Positions 35,704-45,146 are shown, counted from the stretch's first letter. The stretch is DNA of 64,000 nucleotides from Allobosea caraganae (GCF_003351345.1 NZ_QQTO01000011.1:1-64000); one strand, 5' to 3'. Translations and numbers: made by a program. The notes: generated by a model not told the origin, from the letters alone.

Positions 35704-36495
35704 ATGGAATTGGGTCTCAGCGGCAAGGCCGCGATCGTCACTGGCGGGGCCGAGGGCGTCGGCCGCGCGGCTGCGGCCCGCCTGGCCCGGGAAGGCGCCA
35801 ACGTGCTGATCGTCGGCCGGCGTCAGGATGTCCTGGCGGAGGCCGCGACCGCGCTGTCCCAGCCAACAGGCGGGCGCGTCATCGCCCATGCCGCCGACAT
35901 CACCGGCGCCTCGGCTCCGGCAGAGATCGTCGCGGCGGCGCTCTCGGCCTTCGGCAGGCTCGACATCCTCGTCAACAATGCCGGCGTCGCGCTGGCGAAG
36001 CCGTTCGAGGCGGCGACGCGGGACGATTGGAATTCTGACTTCAACGTCAAGGTCTGGGCCGCGATCGAGCTCATCCGCGGCGCGATCCCGGAGATGCGGC
36101 GCCAGGGCGGCGGCCGGATCATCAACGTGACCAGCATCGACGGGCGCACGCCGCGCGCCTCGACCATGCCGACCAGCGTGGCGCGCGCCGCCGGCATCGC
36201 CATGACCAAGGGCCTGTCGCGAGATCTCGCCGCCGACAACATCCTGGTCAACACGGTCTGCATCGGCTTCATCAGGAGTGGGCAGCACGAGCGCCGCTTC
36301 GCTCGCACGGCCCCGGGCAATTCCGATCTCGACGCGCTCTATGCCGAGGACGCCAAGCGGCGGGGCGTGCCGCTCGGTCGGGTCGGCGAGGGCGAGGAGG
36401 CGGGCGACGTCATCGCCTTCCTGGCCTCCGAACGCGCCAGCTACCTCACCGGCATCGCCATCAACATCGATGGCGGCACCTCGGCCGTCGTCTGA
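35704..36495 (+). CDS. Short-chain dehydrogenase/reductase
   Basis: This 263-residue SDR has the cofactor loop TGGAEGVGRAAA (about 13), VNNAG (about 89) and the stabilising NVTS, but the usual catalytic YxxxK is not plain: the region reads TSVARAAGIAMTK, where the tyrosine position is an alanine or valine and only the lysine remains. The catalytic serine/tyrosine pair is therefore questionable. SGQHERR after FIR and INIDGGTSAVV at the end are as in FabG-like proteins. It lies 29 nt after the isomerase-like gene. A NAD(P)-dependent role is likely but activity is uncertain. Confidence 0.83.
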   Translation: MELGLSGKAAIVTGGAEGVGRAAAARLAREGANVLIVGRRQDVLAEAATALSQPTGGRVIAHAADITGASAPAEIVAAALSAFGRLDILVNNAGVALAKPFEAATRDDWNSDFNVKVWAAIELIRGAIPEMRRQGGGRIINVTSIDGRTPRASTMPTSVARAAGIAMTKGLSRDLAADNILVNTVCIGFIRSGQHERRFARTAPGNSDLDALYAEDAKRRGVPLGRVGEGEEAGDVIAFLASERASYLTGIAINIDGGTSAVV

Positions 36496-36516
36496 CCTGA
36501 ACCGGAAGGGGGAGCC

Positions 36517-37191
36517 ATGACGCTGCGCATCGCACTCGTCCACGCCGTGACCGTCGCGATCGAGCCGGTCAACGCCGCGATGCGGGAGTTGTGGCCGGAG
36601 GCCGCGGTGATGAACCTGGTCGATGACAGCCTCAGCGTCGACCGCGCCAAGGAGGAGGAGCTTTCGCCGGAGATGCATCGTCGCATCGGCGATCTCGGCG
36701 ACTACGCGCTGCGGGCGCAGGCGGACGGCGTGCTCTATACCTGCTCCGCATTCGGAGCTGCGATCGCAGCCTTTACCGAGCGCGCGCCGGTGCCGGCGCT
36801 CAAGCCCAACGAGGCGATGTTCGAGGCGGCGCTGGCACAGGGTGACCGCATCGGCATGCTCGCTAGTTTCGGCCCCTCTGTTCCATCGATGACCGAGGAG
36901 TTCGAGGCGCTGGCCGCGAGCATGGGCCGCGGCAATGCCCGCCTCGAGAGCCATTGCGTCCCGGAGGCGATGGCGGCACTGCGGAGCGGGGATGGTGAGA
37001 AGCATGACCGGCTTCTTGCCGAGGCAGCCGACCGCTTCGCCGGGTTCGACGTCGTCCTGCTGGCCCAATTCTCCACCGCGCGGGCAAAGGCGGCCGTCTC
37101 CGCCGCGCTCAGGCAGCCGGTGCTGACGAGCCCGCACAGCGCCGTGGCGAAGCTCAAGCGCCTCGTGACCGCGCCCTCGCTCAGGGAATGA
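36517..37191 (+). CDS. Asp/Glu racemase-superfamily protein with a single candidate catalytic Cys
   Basis: This 224-residue protein has the fold of aspartate/glutamate racemase or maleate isomerase: RIALVHAVTVAIEPVNAAM at the N-terminus and the first catalytic cysteine in YTCSAFG (about 76). The second half-site, usually a cysteine after a beta strand, reads LLAQFSTA (about 185) with no cysteine. Loss of one of the two acid/base cysteines suggests an isomerase or lyase variant rather than a classical racemase. It closes the PAL-like operon 2 and its 3' end overlaps the convergent LysR gene by 11 nt. Confidence 0.8.
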   Translation: MTLRIALVHAVTVAIEPVNAAMRELWPEAAVMNLVDDSLSVDRAKEEELSPEMHRRIGDLGDYALRAQADGVLYTCSAFGAAIAAFTERAPVPALKPNEAMFEAALAQGDRIGMLASFGPSVPSMTEEFEALAASMGRGNARLESHCVPEAMAALRSGDGEKHDRLLAEAADRFAGFDVVLLAQFSTARAKAAVSAALRQPVLTSPHSAVAKLKRLVTAPSLRE

Positions 37192-38083
37192 AGAGCTGAT
37201 GCTTGTCGACCAGGTCACGGACGATCTGAGCGACCTCCTGCAGGCCGGGGCTGAGATTGTCGCGCCGGTAGCACAGCGCGGCGCGGTGGCCGCCCAGGGA
37301 GGGGGAGACGTCGAGGACCCGGACGCGGCGCGCCGCGATCTGCCGCCTCACCGCGCTGACCGGCAGGACGCCGACCGCGAGCCCCTGGTCGACCATGTCG
37401 GCGATCACGAACAGGCTGTTGCAGGTGCTGATCCGGCGTGGCGTCACGCCGGCCTCCGCGAACCAATTCATCACCGTGGCATGCAGCCGCGACGGCGGCG
37501 CCGTCAGCAGCAGGTGCTGCTCGGCCAGGGTCCCGGCGCTGATCGGCCCTGCGGGCAGGCGAAGCCCCGAGCCGGCGACCCAAGCCATGGCGTTGTATCC
37601 GAGCTCGCTCGTGACGATGTCGTTGCCGAATTCCGGCTGGCTGATCACGGCGATGTCGATCTGCCCCTCCTGCAGCAGGCGGTTGATCATCGCGCTGTTG
37701 TCGACGCAGGCCGCGATGCTGATGCCCGGATAGATCGCCTCGACCCGCTCGATCATCTCGGCCAGACAGACATGGGCGAAGGTATCCGTCGAGCCGAAGC
37801 GCAGGCTGCCGTTGAGCGGCGTCGCGCTGCTGAACCGGCTGGCAATGGTCTGCGACATTGCCAGCATGTCGCGCGCCGGCCCGAGAAGCGTCTCGCCCTC
37901 GGTGGTCAGCTGCGTGCGCGGGCCGCGCCGCACGAACAGCGGATGGCCCAGTGCCATCTCGAGCTCCCGGACGCGCTGGGAGATGGTCGGCTGCGTCAGG
38001 TTCATGTGGCGCGCCGCCGCGTTGAACGAGCCGAGCCGCGCGATGCAGTCGAAGGTGGCGAGTTGGTCAAGCGTGAAGCGCAT
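37181..38083 (-). CDS. LysR-family transcriptional regulator
   Basis: This 300-residue LTTR has the HTH in the first 60 residues (AAARHMNLTQPTISQRVRELE, shown in part) and an effector domain beginning NGSLRFGSTDTFAHVC. I chose ATG 38083 (MRFTLDQL); a TTG 9 nt upstream would add three residues. It is divergent from the HpcH-TTT operon, with a dyad at 38085-38099 between them, so it probably activates that operon. It is clearly related to the LTTR at 42775. Confidence 0.9.
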   Translation of the reverse strand: MRFTLDQLATFDCIARLGSFNAAARHMNLTQPTISQRVRELEMALGHPLFVRRGPRTQLTTEGETLLGPARDMLAMSQTIASRFSSATPLNGSLRFGSTDTFAHVCLAEMIERVEAIYPGISIAACVDNSAMINRLLQEGQIDIAVISQPEFGNDIVTSELGYNAMAWVAGSGLRLPAGPISAGTLAEQHLLLTAPPSRLHATVMNWFAEAGVTPRRISTCNSLFVIADMVDQGLAVGVLPVSAVRRQIAARRVRVLDVSPSLGGHRAALCYRRDNLSPGLQEVAQIVRDLVDKHQLFIP

Positions 38084-38084
38084 T

Positions 38085-38099
38085 ATAGACAAATCCTAT
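38085..38099. promoter_or_regulatory. Candidate LysR-type box ATAG-N7-CTAT
   Basis: The dyad ATAGACAAATCCTAT fits the interrupted-palindrome T-N11-A type of LTTR sites and lies between the divergent LysR and HpcH/HpaI genes, about 80 nt before the latter. It touches the LysR start region, consistent with autorepression. Confidence 0.4.
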
Positions 38100-38177
38100 G
38101 TCGCGGGAAGGAATATTCGATTTCCCTTTAGCGAGAGGTCTCTGTACCGTTCTTGGCAAAAGAATGGGAGGATATTT

Positions 38178-38885
38178 TTGATCAGCCGCAATAGCCTCAA
38201 GCAGGCCATCGTAGAGACGCGCCGTATCAAGGGCGTGCATTTCACGTATCCGGCCCTCGCCGCCATGGAAATCCTGGCGGCCGGCGGCCTCGATTACATC
38301 TACATCGATGGCGAACACGGTGCCTTCACCATCTCGGATGTGGAAGCCTGCTGCATCGTCGCCGACCGCCTCGGCGTTACTCCGGTCGCCCGCGTGCCGG
38401 ACGGCACCGCGCCGGTGATCACGCAATTCCTCGATCGCGGCGTCAGGGGCATTATCGTCCCGCATGTCGAGACCGAGGAGCAGGCCCGGATCGCCGCGGA
38501 GGCGACCTATTTTGCGCCGCTCGGGCAGCGCTCCTTCGGTGGCGGGCGCCCTTACGCCCATGTCGGCAACAAGGACATCCCGTCTCTTCTGAAGCAGGCG
38601 AACGCGGGCGTCTCGCTCAGCCTGATGATCGAGACGGCGAAGGGGCTCGACAACATCGCCGCCATCGCGGCCGTGCCCGGCGTGGACTATCTCAGCTTCG
38701 GCATGTTCGACCTGTGCCAGTCGCTCGGCCATCCCGGCGATCCCAAGCATCCCGAAGTCACCGCCGCCGTCGAGGCGGCCGCGGCGAAGGTCCGGGCGCT
38801 CGGCAAGCCGATCCGAGAAGACTTCATCACGTTCGCCTGGATCAACGACCTTGTGGTGGAGGGTGCGCGCCGGCTTCTACCCTAA
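38178..38885 (+). CDS. HpcH/HpaI-family class II aldolase/citrate lyase
   Basis: This 235-residue TIM-barrel protein contains YIYIDGEHGAFT (about 38), VARVPDG (about 73), QFLDRGVRGIIVPHVET (about 82) and MIETAKGL then DYLSFGMFDL, the metal and pyruvate-enolate binding motifs of HpaI-type aldolases that cleave 4-hydroxy-2-oxo acids. The first ATG in frame is far upstream in non-protein-like sequence; TTG 38178 has GGGAGGA 5-7 nt upstream and aligns with the family start. It leads a TTT operon, suggesting retro-aldol cleavage of the imported acid. Confidence 0.85.
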   Translation: MISRNSLKQAIVETRRIKGVHFTYPALAAMEILAAGGLDYIYIDGEHGAFTISDVEACCIVADRLGVTPVARVPDGTAPVITQFLDRGVRGIIVPHVETEEQARIAAEATYFAPLGQRSFGGGRPYAHVGNKDIPSLLKQANAGVSLSLMIETAKGLDNIAAIAAVPGVDYLSFGMFDLCQSLGHPGDPKHPEVTAAVEAAAAKVRALGKPIREDFITFAWINDLVVEGARRLLP

Positions 38886-38936
38886 ATGCGATCGATAAAA
38901 TCGGCGCAGACAATAATAAATCGAGGAGGAAACAAG

Positions 38937-39899
38937 ATGAAGATCAATCGACGTCAGTTTTCGCTGATGGCCGCCGCCGCGGGCGCAGCGCCCGCGAGCG
39001 CATTCGCCCAGGCAGCCTATCCGTCGCGCCCGATCGACCTGATCGTGCCCTTCGCCCCTGGTGGCGGCACCGATCTCAGCGCGCGCATGATCGTGCCGTA
39101 TATCGAGAAGTACCTGAAGGGCACGATCGCGGTCATCAACAAGGCCGGCGCCGGCGGCCAGGTCGGCGCGGCCCAGATGGCGAAGGCCAAGCCCGATGGC
39201 TACACGATCGGCTTCATGAACGTGCCGAACACGATGATGAAGCCGCATGAGCGCGAGGCGGGCTACACGGTCGACAGCTTCGCGCCCATCGCGAACATGG
39301 TGTTCGACCCGGCGGTGCTCGCCACCCGTCCCGACAGCAAGTACAAGACGCTGGCGGATGTCGTGGCCGAGGCGAAGGCCCGCCCCGGCAAGGTGACGAT
39401 CGGCTCCGCCGGCGTCGGCTCCAACACGCATCTCGACCTGCTGCGCTTCGAGTCCTTAGCCGGCATCAAGCTTCACCACATCCCCTATGATGGCGGTGCC
39501 GCGCCCCGCACCGCGCTGCTCGGCGGCCATGTCGAACTCGTCGCCTCCGCCCTTGGCGACTGCCAGCGCTTCGCCCTGGATGGAACGATCAGCATGATCG
39601 GCATCCTGACCAAGGAGCGCTTCCCGATGGCGCCGACCGTGCCGACCTATGCCGAGCAGGGTTTCCCCATCGAGGGCGGCGCGGGCCGGGGGCTGGTCGG
39701 CCCCAAGGGGATGAGCCCCGCGCAGATCGCCGTGATCGAAAAGGCGGTCGATCAGGCGCTGAAGGATCCGGAGTTGATCAAGAAGGCGACGGATATCGCC
39801 CTCCCGCTCGTCTTCATGAACAGCCCCCAATACGGCGAGTACCTGCAACGCTCCGACCGTGAACTGGCCGAGGTCTGGAAGACCACGCCCTGGATCTAG
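38937..39899 (+). CDS. TctC/Bug-family TTT binding protein (set 2)
   Basis: This 320-residue protein has a signal with paired arginines (MKINRRQFSLMAAAAG, cleavage after AFAQ about residue 23), so Tat export is possible, then the Bug motifs LIVPFAPGGGTDLSARM and NKAGAGGQVGAAQMAKAKPDG. ATG 38937 follows GAGGAGGAAAC. It lies between two aldolase-type genes and serves the TctBA pair about 0.8 kb downstream. Confidence 0.9.
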   Translation: MKINRRQFSLMAAAAGAAPASAFAQAAYPSRPIDLIVPFAPGGGTDLSARMIVPYIEKYLKGTIAVINKAGAGGQVGAAQMAKAKPDGYTIGFMNVPNTMMKPHEREAGYTVDSFAPIANMVFDPAVLATRPDSKYKTLADVVAEAKARPGKVTIGSAGVGSNTHLDLLRFESLAGIKLHHIPYDGGAAPRTALLGGHVELVASALGDCQRFALDGTISMIGILTKERFPMAPTVPTYAEQGFPIEGGAGRGLVGPKGMSPAQIAVIEKAVDQALKDPELIKKATDIALPLVFMNSPQYGEYLQRSDRELAEVWKTTPWI

Positions 39900-40032
39900 T
39901 CACGAAGGAGGAGGCCTGGGCGGCGCCGACCGCGGTCTCGCCCTGGCCTCTCAGCCCATCTCGCCCGCCGCTCGATCGTCGCGCGGCGGGCCGGGCAGGA
40001 ATGATCCTGCCGCCCTCTCAAGGATGATCTCC

Positions 40033-40692
40033 ATGTCGATTTCTGAAAGCGCACTCGCACGCCTGAAGGCGGTCGAATCCGGCATCGTGTCCGACAGCAT
40101 GACGCGGCTCGGCATCTACGGCTGGATGGATGGCCTGCACCCGATCGGCGGTGGCCAGCGCCGCGCGGTCGGCCGCGCCCGCACCTTGCTGCTCGGTCCC
40201 AAGCGCGGCGAAGGCGCCTGGGGCAAGACGATGTATGCGACGATCGCAAGCCTCGAGCCGGGCGATGTGCTCGTGTTCGGCACCGGCGGCACGCAGCAGA
40301 ACCTGATGGGCGACAACATGGCGAACTTCGCCAGCCGGCATGGCCTCGCGGCCATGGTCACAGATTCGCCCGTGCGCGATTCCGTCGGCATCGCCGCCGT
40401 CTCGATGCCGGTCTATTGCCGCGGTGCGGCGGTGCGCATTCCCGTCGAGATGGAGCCGATCGCGCTCGATGTCCCCGTGCTCTGCGCCGGAGCGCAGGTG
40501 CGACCGCAGGACATCATCGTCGCCAGCGAGGATGGCGTGATCGTGCTGCCGCAATCGCGGGTCGACGACGTCATCTACCAGGCCGACGATATCGAGCCGA
40601 TCGAGGCGAAGCTCCAGGAGGCGATCGCGGGCGGCGCACCGCTGTCGGAGATCGAGGCCCTGATCAAGCGCAAGAAGCAGCGGCGCGAGTGA
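40033..40692 (+). CDS. RraA-family protein, probable 4-hydroxy-4-methyl-2-oxoglutarate/oxaloacetate aldolase-like
   Basis: This 219-residue protein has the RraA fold: SDSMTRLGI near residue 20, GDVLVFGTGGTQQ (about 77), GDNMANFASRHGLAAMVTD (about 93) and DSPVRD (about 111), which bind pyruvate and divalent metal in the bacterial HMG aldolases of this family. The D-x20-R-D arrangement of active aldolases appears as GDNM... then SPVRDS. I chose ATG 40033 (AAGGATGA upstream) over ATG 40024. Its neighbourhood to an HpcH-type aldolase suggests two successive C-C cleavages or oxaloacetate decarboxylation. Confidence 0.83.
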   Translation: MSISESALARLKAVESGIVSDSMTRLGIYGWMDGLHPIGGGQRRAVGRARTLLLGPKRGEGAWGKTMYATIASLEPGDVLVFGTGGTQQNLMGDNMANFASRHGLAAMVTDSPVRDSVGIAAVSMPVYCRGAAVRIPVEMEPIALDVPVLCAGAQVRPQDIIVASEDGVIVLPQSRVDDVIYQADDIEPIEAKLQEAIAGGAPLSEIEALIKRKKQRRE

Positions 40693-40733
40693 GCCTTCCC
40701 GGGCCCATCCCCGAGCATGGAGAGGAGACCGCG

Positions 40734-41195
40734 ATGCTACCCATGCGCAATCCGGCAGAGATCGTGTCGGGGCTGTTCCTCATCGGCACGGCCCTCCTCT
40801 TCCTCTGGATCGGGCGGGCTCTGCCGGCCGGTTCGGTCACGCAGATGGGGCCCGGATACACTCCCAACCTGCTGGCGGTCATACAGCTCGTTCTCGGGCT
40901 GGCGGTACTCGCGATCGGGGTTGTCAGGGATGGCGAGCCGCTCGAACCATGGCGCTGGCGGCCCGTCGTGACCATTCTGGCCGCCGTCGCCTTCTTCGCC
41001 GTCTCGCTCGAATATATCGGGCTCGTCGGCGCGGTGGTGGGCACGGTCATCCTGTCGGGCTTCGCCACGCCGCAGTCGCGGCACGTCCAGAATGTCCTGC
41101 TCGCGGGAGCCCTGGCGCTCTTCACGGTGCTCGTCTTCGTCAAAGGGTTGAGCCTCCAGATTCCGGTCTGGCCTTTGGGCTGGGGGCGCGAATGA
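40734..41195 (+). CDS. TctB-family small membrane subunit (TTT set 2)
   Basis: This 153-residue protein has four predicted membrane helices with the MGPGYTPNLLA motif. ATG 40734 follows GGAGAGGAGACC. The stop overlaps the TctA start in an ATGA arrangement, a clear sign of coupled synthesis of the two membrane subunits. Confidence 0.87.
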   Translation: MLPMRNPAEIVSGLFLIGTALLFLWIGRALPAGSVTQMGPGYTPNLLAVIQLVLGLAVLAIGVVRDGEPLEPWRWRPVVTILAAVAFFAVSLEYIGLVGAVVGTVILSGFATPQSRHVQNVLLAGALALFTVLVFVKGLSLQIPVWPLGWGRE

Positions 41196-42697
41196 GCACG
41201 ATCGACGGTTTCCTTCATGGGCTGGCGCTGGCCGCCCAGCCCATGAATCTCCTCTATTGCCTGGTGGGCGCGCTGGTCGGCACGCTGATCGGCGTGCTGC
41301 CTGGCGTGGGGCCGGTCGCAACCATCGCGATGCTCCTGCCCATCACCTTCTATCTGGAGCCGCTCCAGGCCCTCATCATGCTTGCCGGCATCTTCTACGG
41401 CGCGCAATATGGCGGCTCGACGACGGCGATCCTGGTGAACCTGCCGGGCGAGAACTCCTCGGTCGTCACTTGCCTCGACGGCTACCAGATGGCGCGGAAG
41501 GGGCGGGCCGGCCCGGCGCTGGCCATCGCCGCGCTCGCCTCGCTCTTCGCGGGCATCTTCGCCACCGTCTTCATCGTGCTGCTGGCGCCGCCGCTCGCCA
41601 AGATCGCGCTCGCCTTCGGCGCGACCGAGTATTTCTCACTGATGGTGCTCGGCCTGATCGCGGCGATCGTGCTGGCCAGCGGCTCGGTCCTCAAGGCGCT
41701 GGGCATGATCACGCTGGGCCTGCTGCTCTCGATGGTCGGCACCGACGTCAATTCGGGCGCGATGCGCTTCTCGCTCGGTATCCCGGAACTGGTCGACGGC
41801 ATCAACTTCGTGCCTCTGGCGATGGGCATCTTCGCAGTGGCGGAGGTGATCCGGAATCTCGAATCCCCGGAACCGCGCGAGACGCTCAAGACGAAGTTCA
41901 GCGACCTCTGGCCGACGCGCGAGGATTTCCGACGCTCCTGGAAGCCGGCCTTGCGTGGCTCCGTGCTCGGTTCCGTGCTGGGTCTGCTGCCGGGCGGTGG
42001 CGCGATGCTGAGCTCCTTCGCCGCCTATAGTCTGGAGAAGCGCCTGTCTCCCAACGGCCACGAGTTCGGGCAGGGCGCGATCGAGGGCGTAGCCGCGCCG
42101 GAAGCCGCGAACAATGCCGGGGCGCAGACCTCATTCGTGCCGCTGCTGACGCTCGGCATTCCCGGCAACGCCGTCATCGCGCTGATGGCCGGCGCCATGA
42201 TGATCCACGGCGTTCAGCCGGGCCCGCAGGTGATGACCAGCAATCCGGGCCTGTTCTGGGGCGTCATCGCCTCGATGATCATCGGCAATTTCATGCTGGT
42301 GGTGATCAACCTGCCGATGCTGCCGGTCTGGGTGAAGCTGCTCAGCATTCCCTACAGGCTGTTCTATCCGGCGATCCTGATCTTCTGCTGCATCGGCGTG
42401 TACACGCTGAACAACGCGGTGTTCGACGTCGTCATGCTGCTGGTCTTCGGGCTGATGGGCTATGTCCTGCTGAAATGGCGCTTCGAGCCCGCCCCGCTGC
42501 TGCTCGCCTTCGTCCTCGGGCCGCTGATGGAGGAGAACTTCCGACGCGCCATGATGCTCTCCTTCGGCGACCCGCGGATTTTCATCCAACGTCCGATCAG
42601 CGCGACCCTGCTCGGCGTCGCGGCCCTGCTCATCGCAATCATGGTCCTGCCCGCCTTGCGGCGCCGGCGCCGGGAGACCTTCGTCGAAGCGGGTTGA
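41192..42697 (+). CDS. TctA-family large membrane subunit (TTT set 2)
   Basis: This 501-residue membrane protein is collinear with the other two TctA proteins. Conserved stretches include [56 protein letters not shown] and [19 protein letters not shown]. The frame is open further upstream, but the family start and the coupled ATG at 41192 agree. It ends the second TTT operon at a bidirectional terminator. Confidence 0.92.
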   Translation: MSTIDGFLHGLALAAQPMNLLYCLVGALVGTLIGVLPGVGPVATIAMLLPITFYLEPLQALIMLAGIFYGAQYGGSTTAILVNLPGENSSVVTCLDGYQMARKGRAGPALAIAALASLFAGIFATVFIVLLAPPLAKIALAFGATEYFSLMVLGLIAAIVLASGSVLKALGMITLGLLLSMVGTDVNSGAMRFSLGIPELVDGINFVPLAMGIFAVAEVIRNLESPEPRETLKTKFSDLWPTREDFRRSWKPALRGSVLGSVLGLLPGGGAMLSSFAAYSLEKRLSPNGHEFGQGAIEGVAAPEAANNAGAQTSFVPLLTLGIPGNAVIALMAGAMMIHGVQPGPQVMTSNPGLFWGVIASMIIGNFMLVVINLPMLPVWVKLLSIPYRLFYPAILIFCCIGVYTLNNAVFDVVMLLVFGLMGYVLLKWRFEPAPLLLAFVLGPLMEENFRRAMMLSFGDPRIFIQRPISATLLGVAALLIAIMVLPALRRRRRETFVEAG

Positions 42698-42748
42698 CGG
42701 TCAGGCGCCGGCGCTCCTGGCCGGTCGATTCTGGGTACCCGGAAGCGA

Positions 42749-42774
42749 AAAGGGCCGCGGTCGCGCGGCCCTTT
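42749..42774. terminator. Bidirectional rho-independent terminator
   Basis: AAAGGGCCGCG (42749-42759) pairs with CGCGGCCCTTT (42764-42774) around GTCG. A-run on one side and T-run on the other allow termination of both the TctA operon and the convergent LysR gene. Confidence 0.85.
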
Positions 42775-43686
42775 CTATGTGTAGATATTCTCCTCGGCGA
42801 CGACCTCTTGGATCAGGTCGACCACCTGGCGCAGGCTCGGCCCCAACTCCTCGACCTGGTAGCAGATCCAGACATCGTAGGGCGGGATGGGCGGATAGGC
42901 TTTCAGCTCCTTCGCCAAGCCTTGCTCTACATAGGGCTTCATCACCCGGACCGGCATCGAGCCGATCCCGACGCCGCGTAGGATCATCCGGACCGTCGTC
43001 GCCAGTTCGTTGCAAGTGCTGAGCCGTTGCGGCGTGATATTGGCCTGGCGAAACCACTGCATGACGCTGGCGTTGTGGCGCGCCGGCGATGGTGTGATGA
43101 TCAAGTGATGCGGTGCCAGGTCGGCTGGAGACAGGATCTCCTTGTCGAATTCATGAGATGAACTGGCAAACCAGCCGTGCACGTTGACGCCTGTGCGCTC
43201 ACGGTGAATGTGTTCGGCGATGCGGTATTCCGAGGTGACGGCAAGATCGAGCTTCAACTCGTTGAGGAGCTCGCTGATCGTGTTGCTGTCGCCGACGTAA
43301 ACCGCCGTCTTCAGCCCCGCATGGCGCTTGTTCAGCCGCTCAAGCATGATGTCGAGGCCAACGACTGCGAAGCTGGCGCTCACCCCCAGGCGCAATGTGC
43401 CGTTCAGCGGGTCGCCGGTGCTGAGCCGCACCGCCATTTCGTCGGCGGTGTTGATGAGTTCGTCGGCGTAACCCAGGAGCGCGGCGCCGTCCGGGCTGAT
43501 CCGCAGGGAGCGGCCGCTGCGCACGAACACCTTGATGCCGAGCGCCAGTTCGAGTTCGCGGATTCGGCGCGATACGGCTGGCTGTGTCAGGCCGAGATGA
43601 CGTGCTGCGGCGTGCACGCCGTGGAGGCGGACCGTGCGCTCGAAGGCACGAATTTGCGACAACGTGACGTTGTGGATCGCGGACAT
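42775..43686 (-). CDS. LysR-family transcriptional regulator
   Basis: This 303-residue LTTR has the HTH at residues about 8-65 (AARHLGLTQPAVSRRIRELE) and an effector domain starting NGTLRLGVSASFAVVG. It is divergent from the third TTT set, across a 450-nt gap, and is a probable regulator of it. It resembles the LTTR at 37181 in size and HTH, consistent with duplication together with the TTT operons. The stop lies immediately at the bidirectional terminator. Confidence 0.9.
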   Translation of the reverse strand: MSAIHNVTLSQIRAFERTVRLHGVHAAARHLGLTQPAVSRRIRELELALGIKVFVRSGRSLRISPDGAALLGYADELINTADEMAVRLSTGDPLNGTLRLGVSASFAVVGLDIMLERLNKRHAGLKTAVYVGDSNTISELLNELKLDLAVTSEYRIAEHIHRERTGVNVHGWFASSSHEFDKEILSPADLAPHHLIITPSPARHNASVMQWFRQANITPQRLSTCNELATTVRMILRGVGIGSMPVRVMKPYVEQGLAKELKAYPPIPPYDVWICYQVEELGPSLRQVVDLIQEVVAEENIYT

Positions 43687-44136
43687 CTTGCAAGTTTATG
43701 ACAGTACACGGCAGGAACGCACGCTTTTCTCATCCTGCACTGCAGCAATTTTTATGTCTCGCGCGATTTCACCATGATGTCGGGGCACGCGGAAGCTCTA
43801 GGCGGATGCGGCTTCCTGTTTCCCCTCGCGGCGTCTTCTCTTTATCTAACCAATTGAATGATCTTACGATTTTATCTTTCCGCGAAATGAAAAGCCGCTT
43901 CTGGCGACGCCTCCCCCGCCCGGAACGGCAGAACGACGTGGCTTTCGCGCAAGTAAACGGGCAGCGATTGATTACAAAAATGCATCACATGTGCGGATGA
44001 TTACTAATTAGACCGAGCGACGCAACGCTGTTAAAAATTCAATGCTGCAGGTTTGATCTGAATGGCGGGAGAAAATATCTCACGGATCATCAGGTGTTCG
44101 GCAATCATAATATAAATAAAACATGGGAGGATGCTT
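43687..44136. other. AT-richer divergent promoter region before TTT set 3
   Basis: No gene is visible in 450 nt, although the base composition is noticeably lower in GC than the surroundings. A half-site like those at the PAL-like promoters (ATCTCA, 44077-44082) occurs, without its partner. The region should hold promoters for the LysR gene and the TctC gene; no strong promoter could be fixed. The ribosome site GGGAGG (44125-44130) belongs to the TctC gene. Confidence 0.5.
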
Positions 44137-45120
44137 ATGCTCTGGAAGAGTGTTGGGCTCACGTTGGCCGTTGTTACATCTGTCCTCACCGGATCTGCTT
44201 ATGCCCAGGGGACCGATTACCCTACGCAAAATGTCCGCATCATCGTTCCTTTCACGCCCGGCGGCGGCACGGACCTGACCGCGCGCATTGTCGCGGATGC
44301 TCTCGGCAAGGCATGGGGCCAGAGCGTCATCGTCGAGAACCGACCGGGCGCCGCGTCGCAGATCGGCATCGACTACGTCGCGAAGGCGAAGCCGGACGGC
44401 TATACGCTGCTGTGGTCTTCGGCTGACGGGATTTCGGTTCTTCCGGCGGTCAAGCCGAAAATGCCCTACAAGATCCCGGACAGCTTCGAATTCGTCTCGA
44501 CGTTTTCTTCATTTCCGTTGATCCTCGGCGTCTATAGCAAGCTGCCGATCACGAACATGAAGGAATTCATCGACTACGCCAAAGCAAACCCGGGCAAGAT
44601 GCACTATTCGAGCTCCGGCGCGGGCGGCGGCGGCCATTTGCAGCCGGCCTATATGGCGAAGGAGCTCGGGCTCGACGTCAAGCACGTGCCCTATGACAGC
44701 GCAGCGCCCGCGACCGTGGCGGTTGCCGGGGGCCATGCCGAGTTTACCGACGTCGCGCCCTCCACCGTCGCGCCCTACATCAAGGACGGCACGGTCCGCG
44801 CGATCGCGACCTCCGGGCGAAACCGCACGATCCTTTTCCCGGATGTTCCGACCGTCAGCGAGCTCGGCTATCCCGACCTCACCGAAGACTTCTTCTATGG
44901 CATGTACGCGCCGGCCGGCACCCCGGCGGACATCGTCGCGAAGCTTCGTGACGGCGTGCAGGCCGTCCTGAAGAGCCCGGGCATGGCCGAGAGGCTGCGG
45001 GCGCTCGGCCTCGAGCCGCTCGGCCTGACCGGCGAGGAATTCAAGGCATTCGCCGTCGCCGACCTGAACCGCTGGACCAAGATCGCCAAGGCGATCGATT
45101 TCCAGCTGTCCGGCCAATAA
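44137..45120 (+). CDS. TctC/Bug-family TTT binding protein (set 3, first of a tandem pair)
   Basis: This 327-residue periplasmic protein has a Sec signal (MLWKSVGLTLAVVTSVLTG, cleaved after AYAQ about residue 24) and Bug motifs RIIVPFTPGGGTDLTARI and ENRPGAASQIGIDYVAKAKPDG. I chose ATG 44137, six bases after GGGAGG; ATG 44131 directly abuts that site. It closely resembles the next gene along its whole length, so the pair arose by tandem duplication. Confidence 0.9.
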   Translation: MLWKSVGLTLAVVTSVLTGSAYAQGTDYPTQNVRIIVPFTPGGGTDLTARIVADALGKAWGQSVIVENRPGAASQIGIDYVAKAKPDGYTLLWSSADGISVLPAVKPKMPYKIPDSFEFVSTFSSFPLILGVYSKLPITNMKEFIDYAKANPGKMHYSSSGAGGGGHLQPAYMAKELGLDVKHVPYDSAAPATVAVAGGHAEFTDVAPSTVAPYIKDGTVRAIATSGRNRTILFPDVPTVSELGYPDLTEDFFYGMYAPAGTPADIVAKLRDGVQAVLKSPGMAERLRALGLEPLGLTGEEFKAFAVADLNRWTKIAKAIDFQLSGQ

Positions 45121-45146
45121 GCCCTGGGAGCCGTCTTTATCGACGG

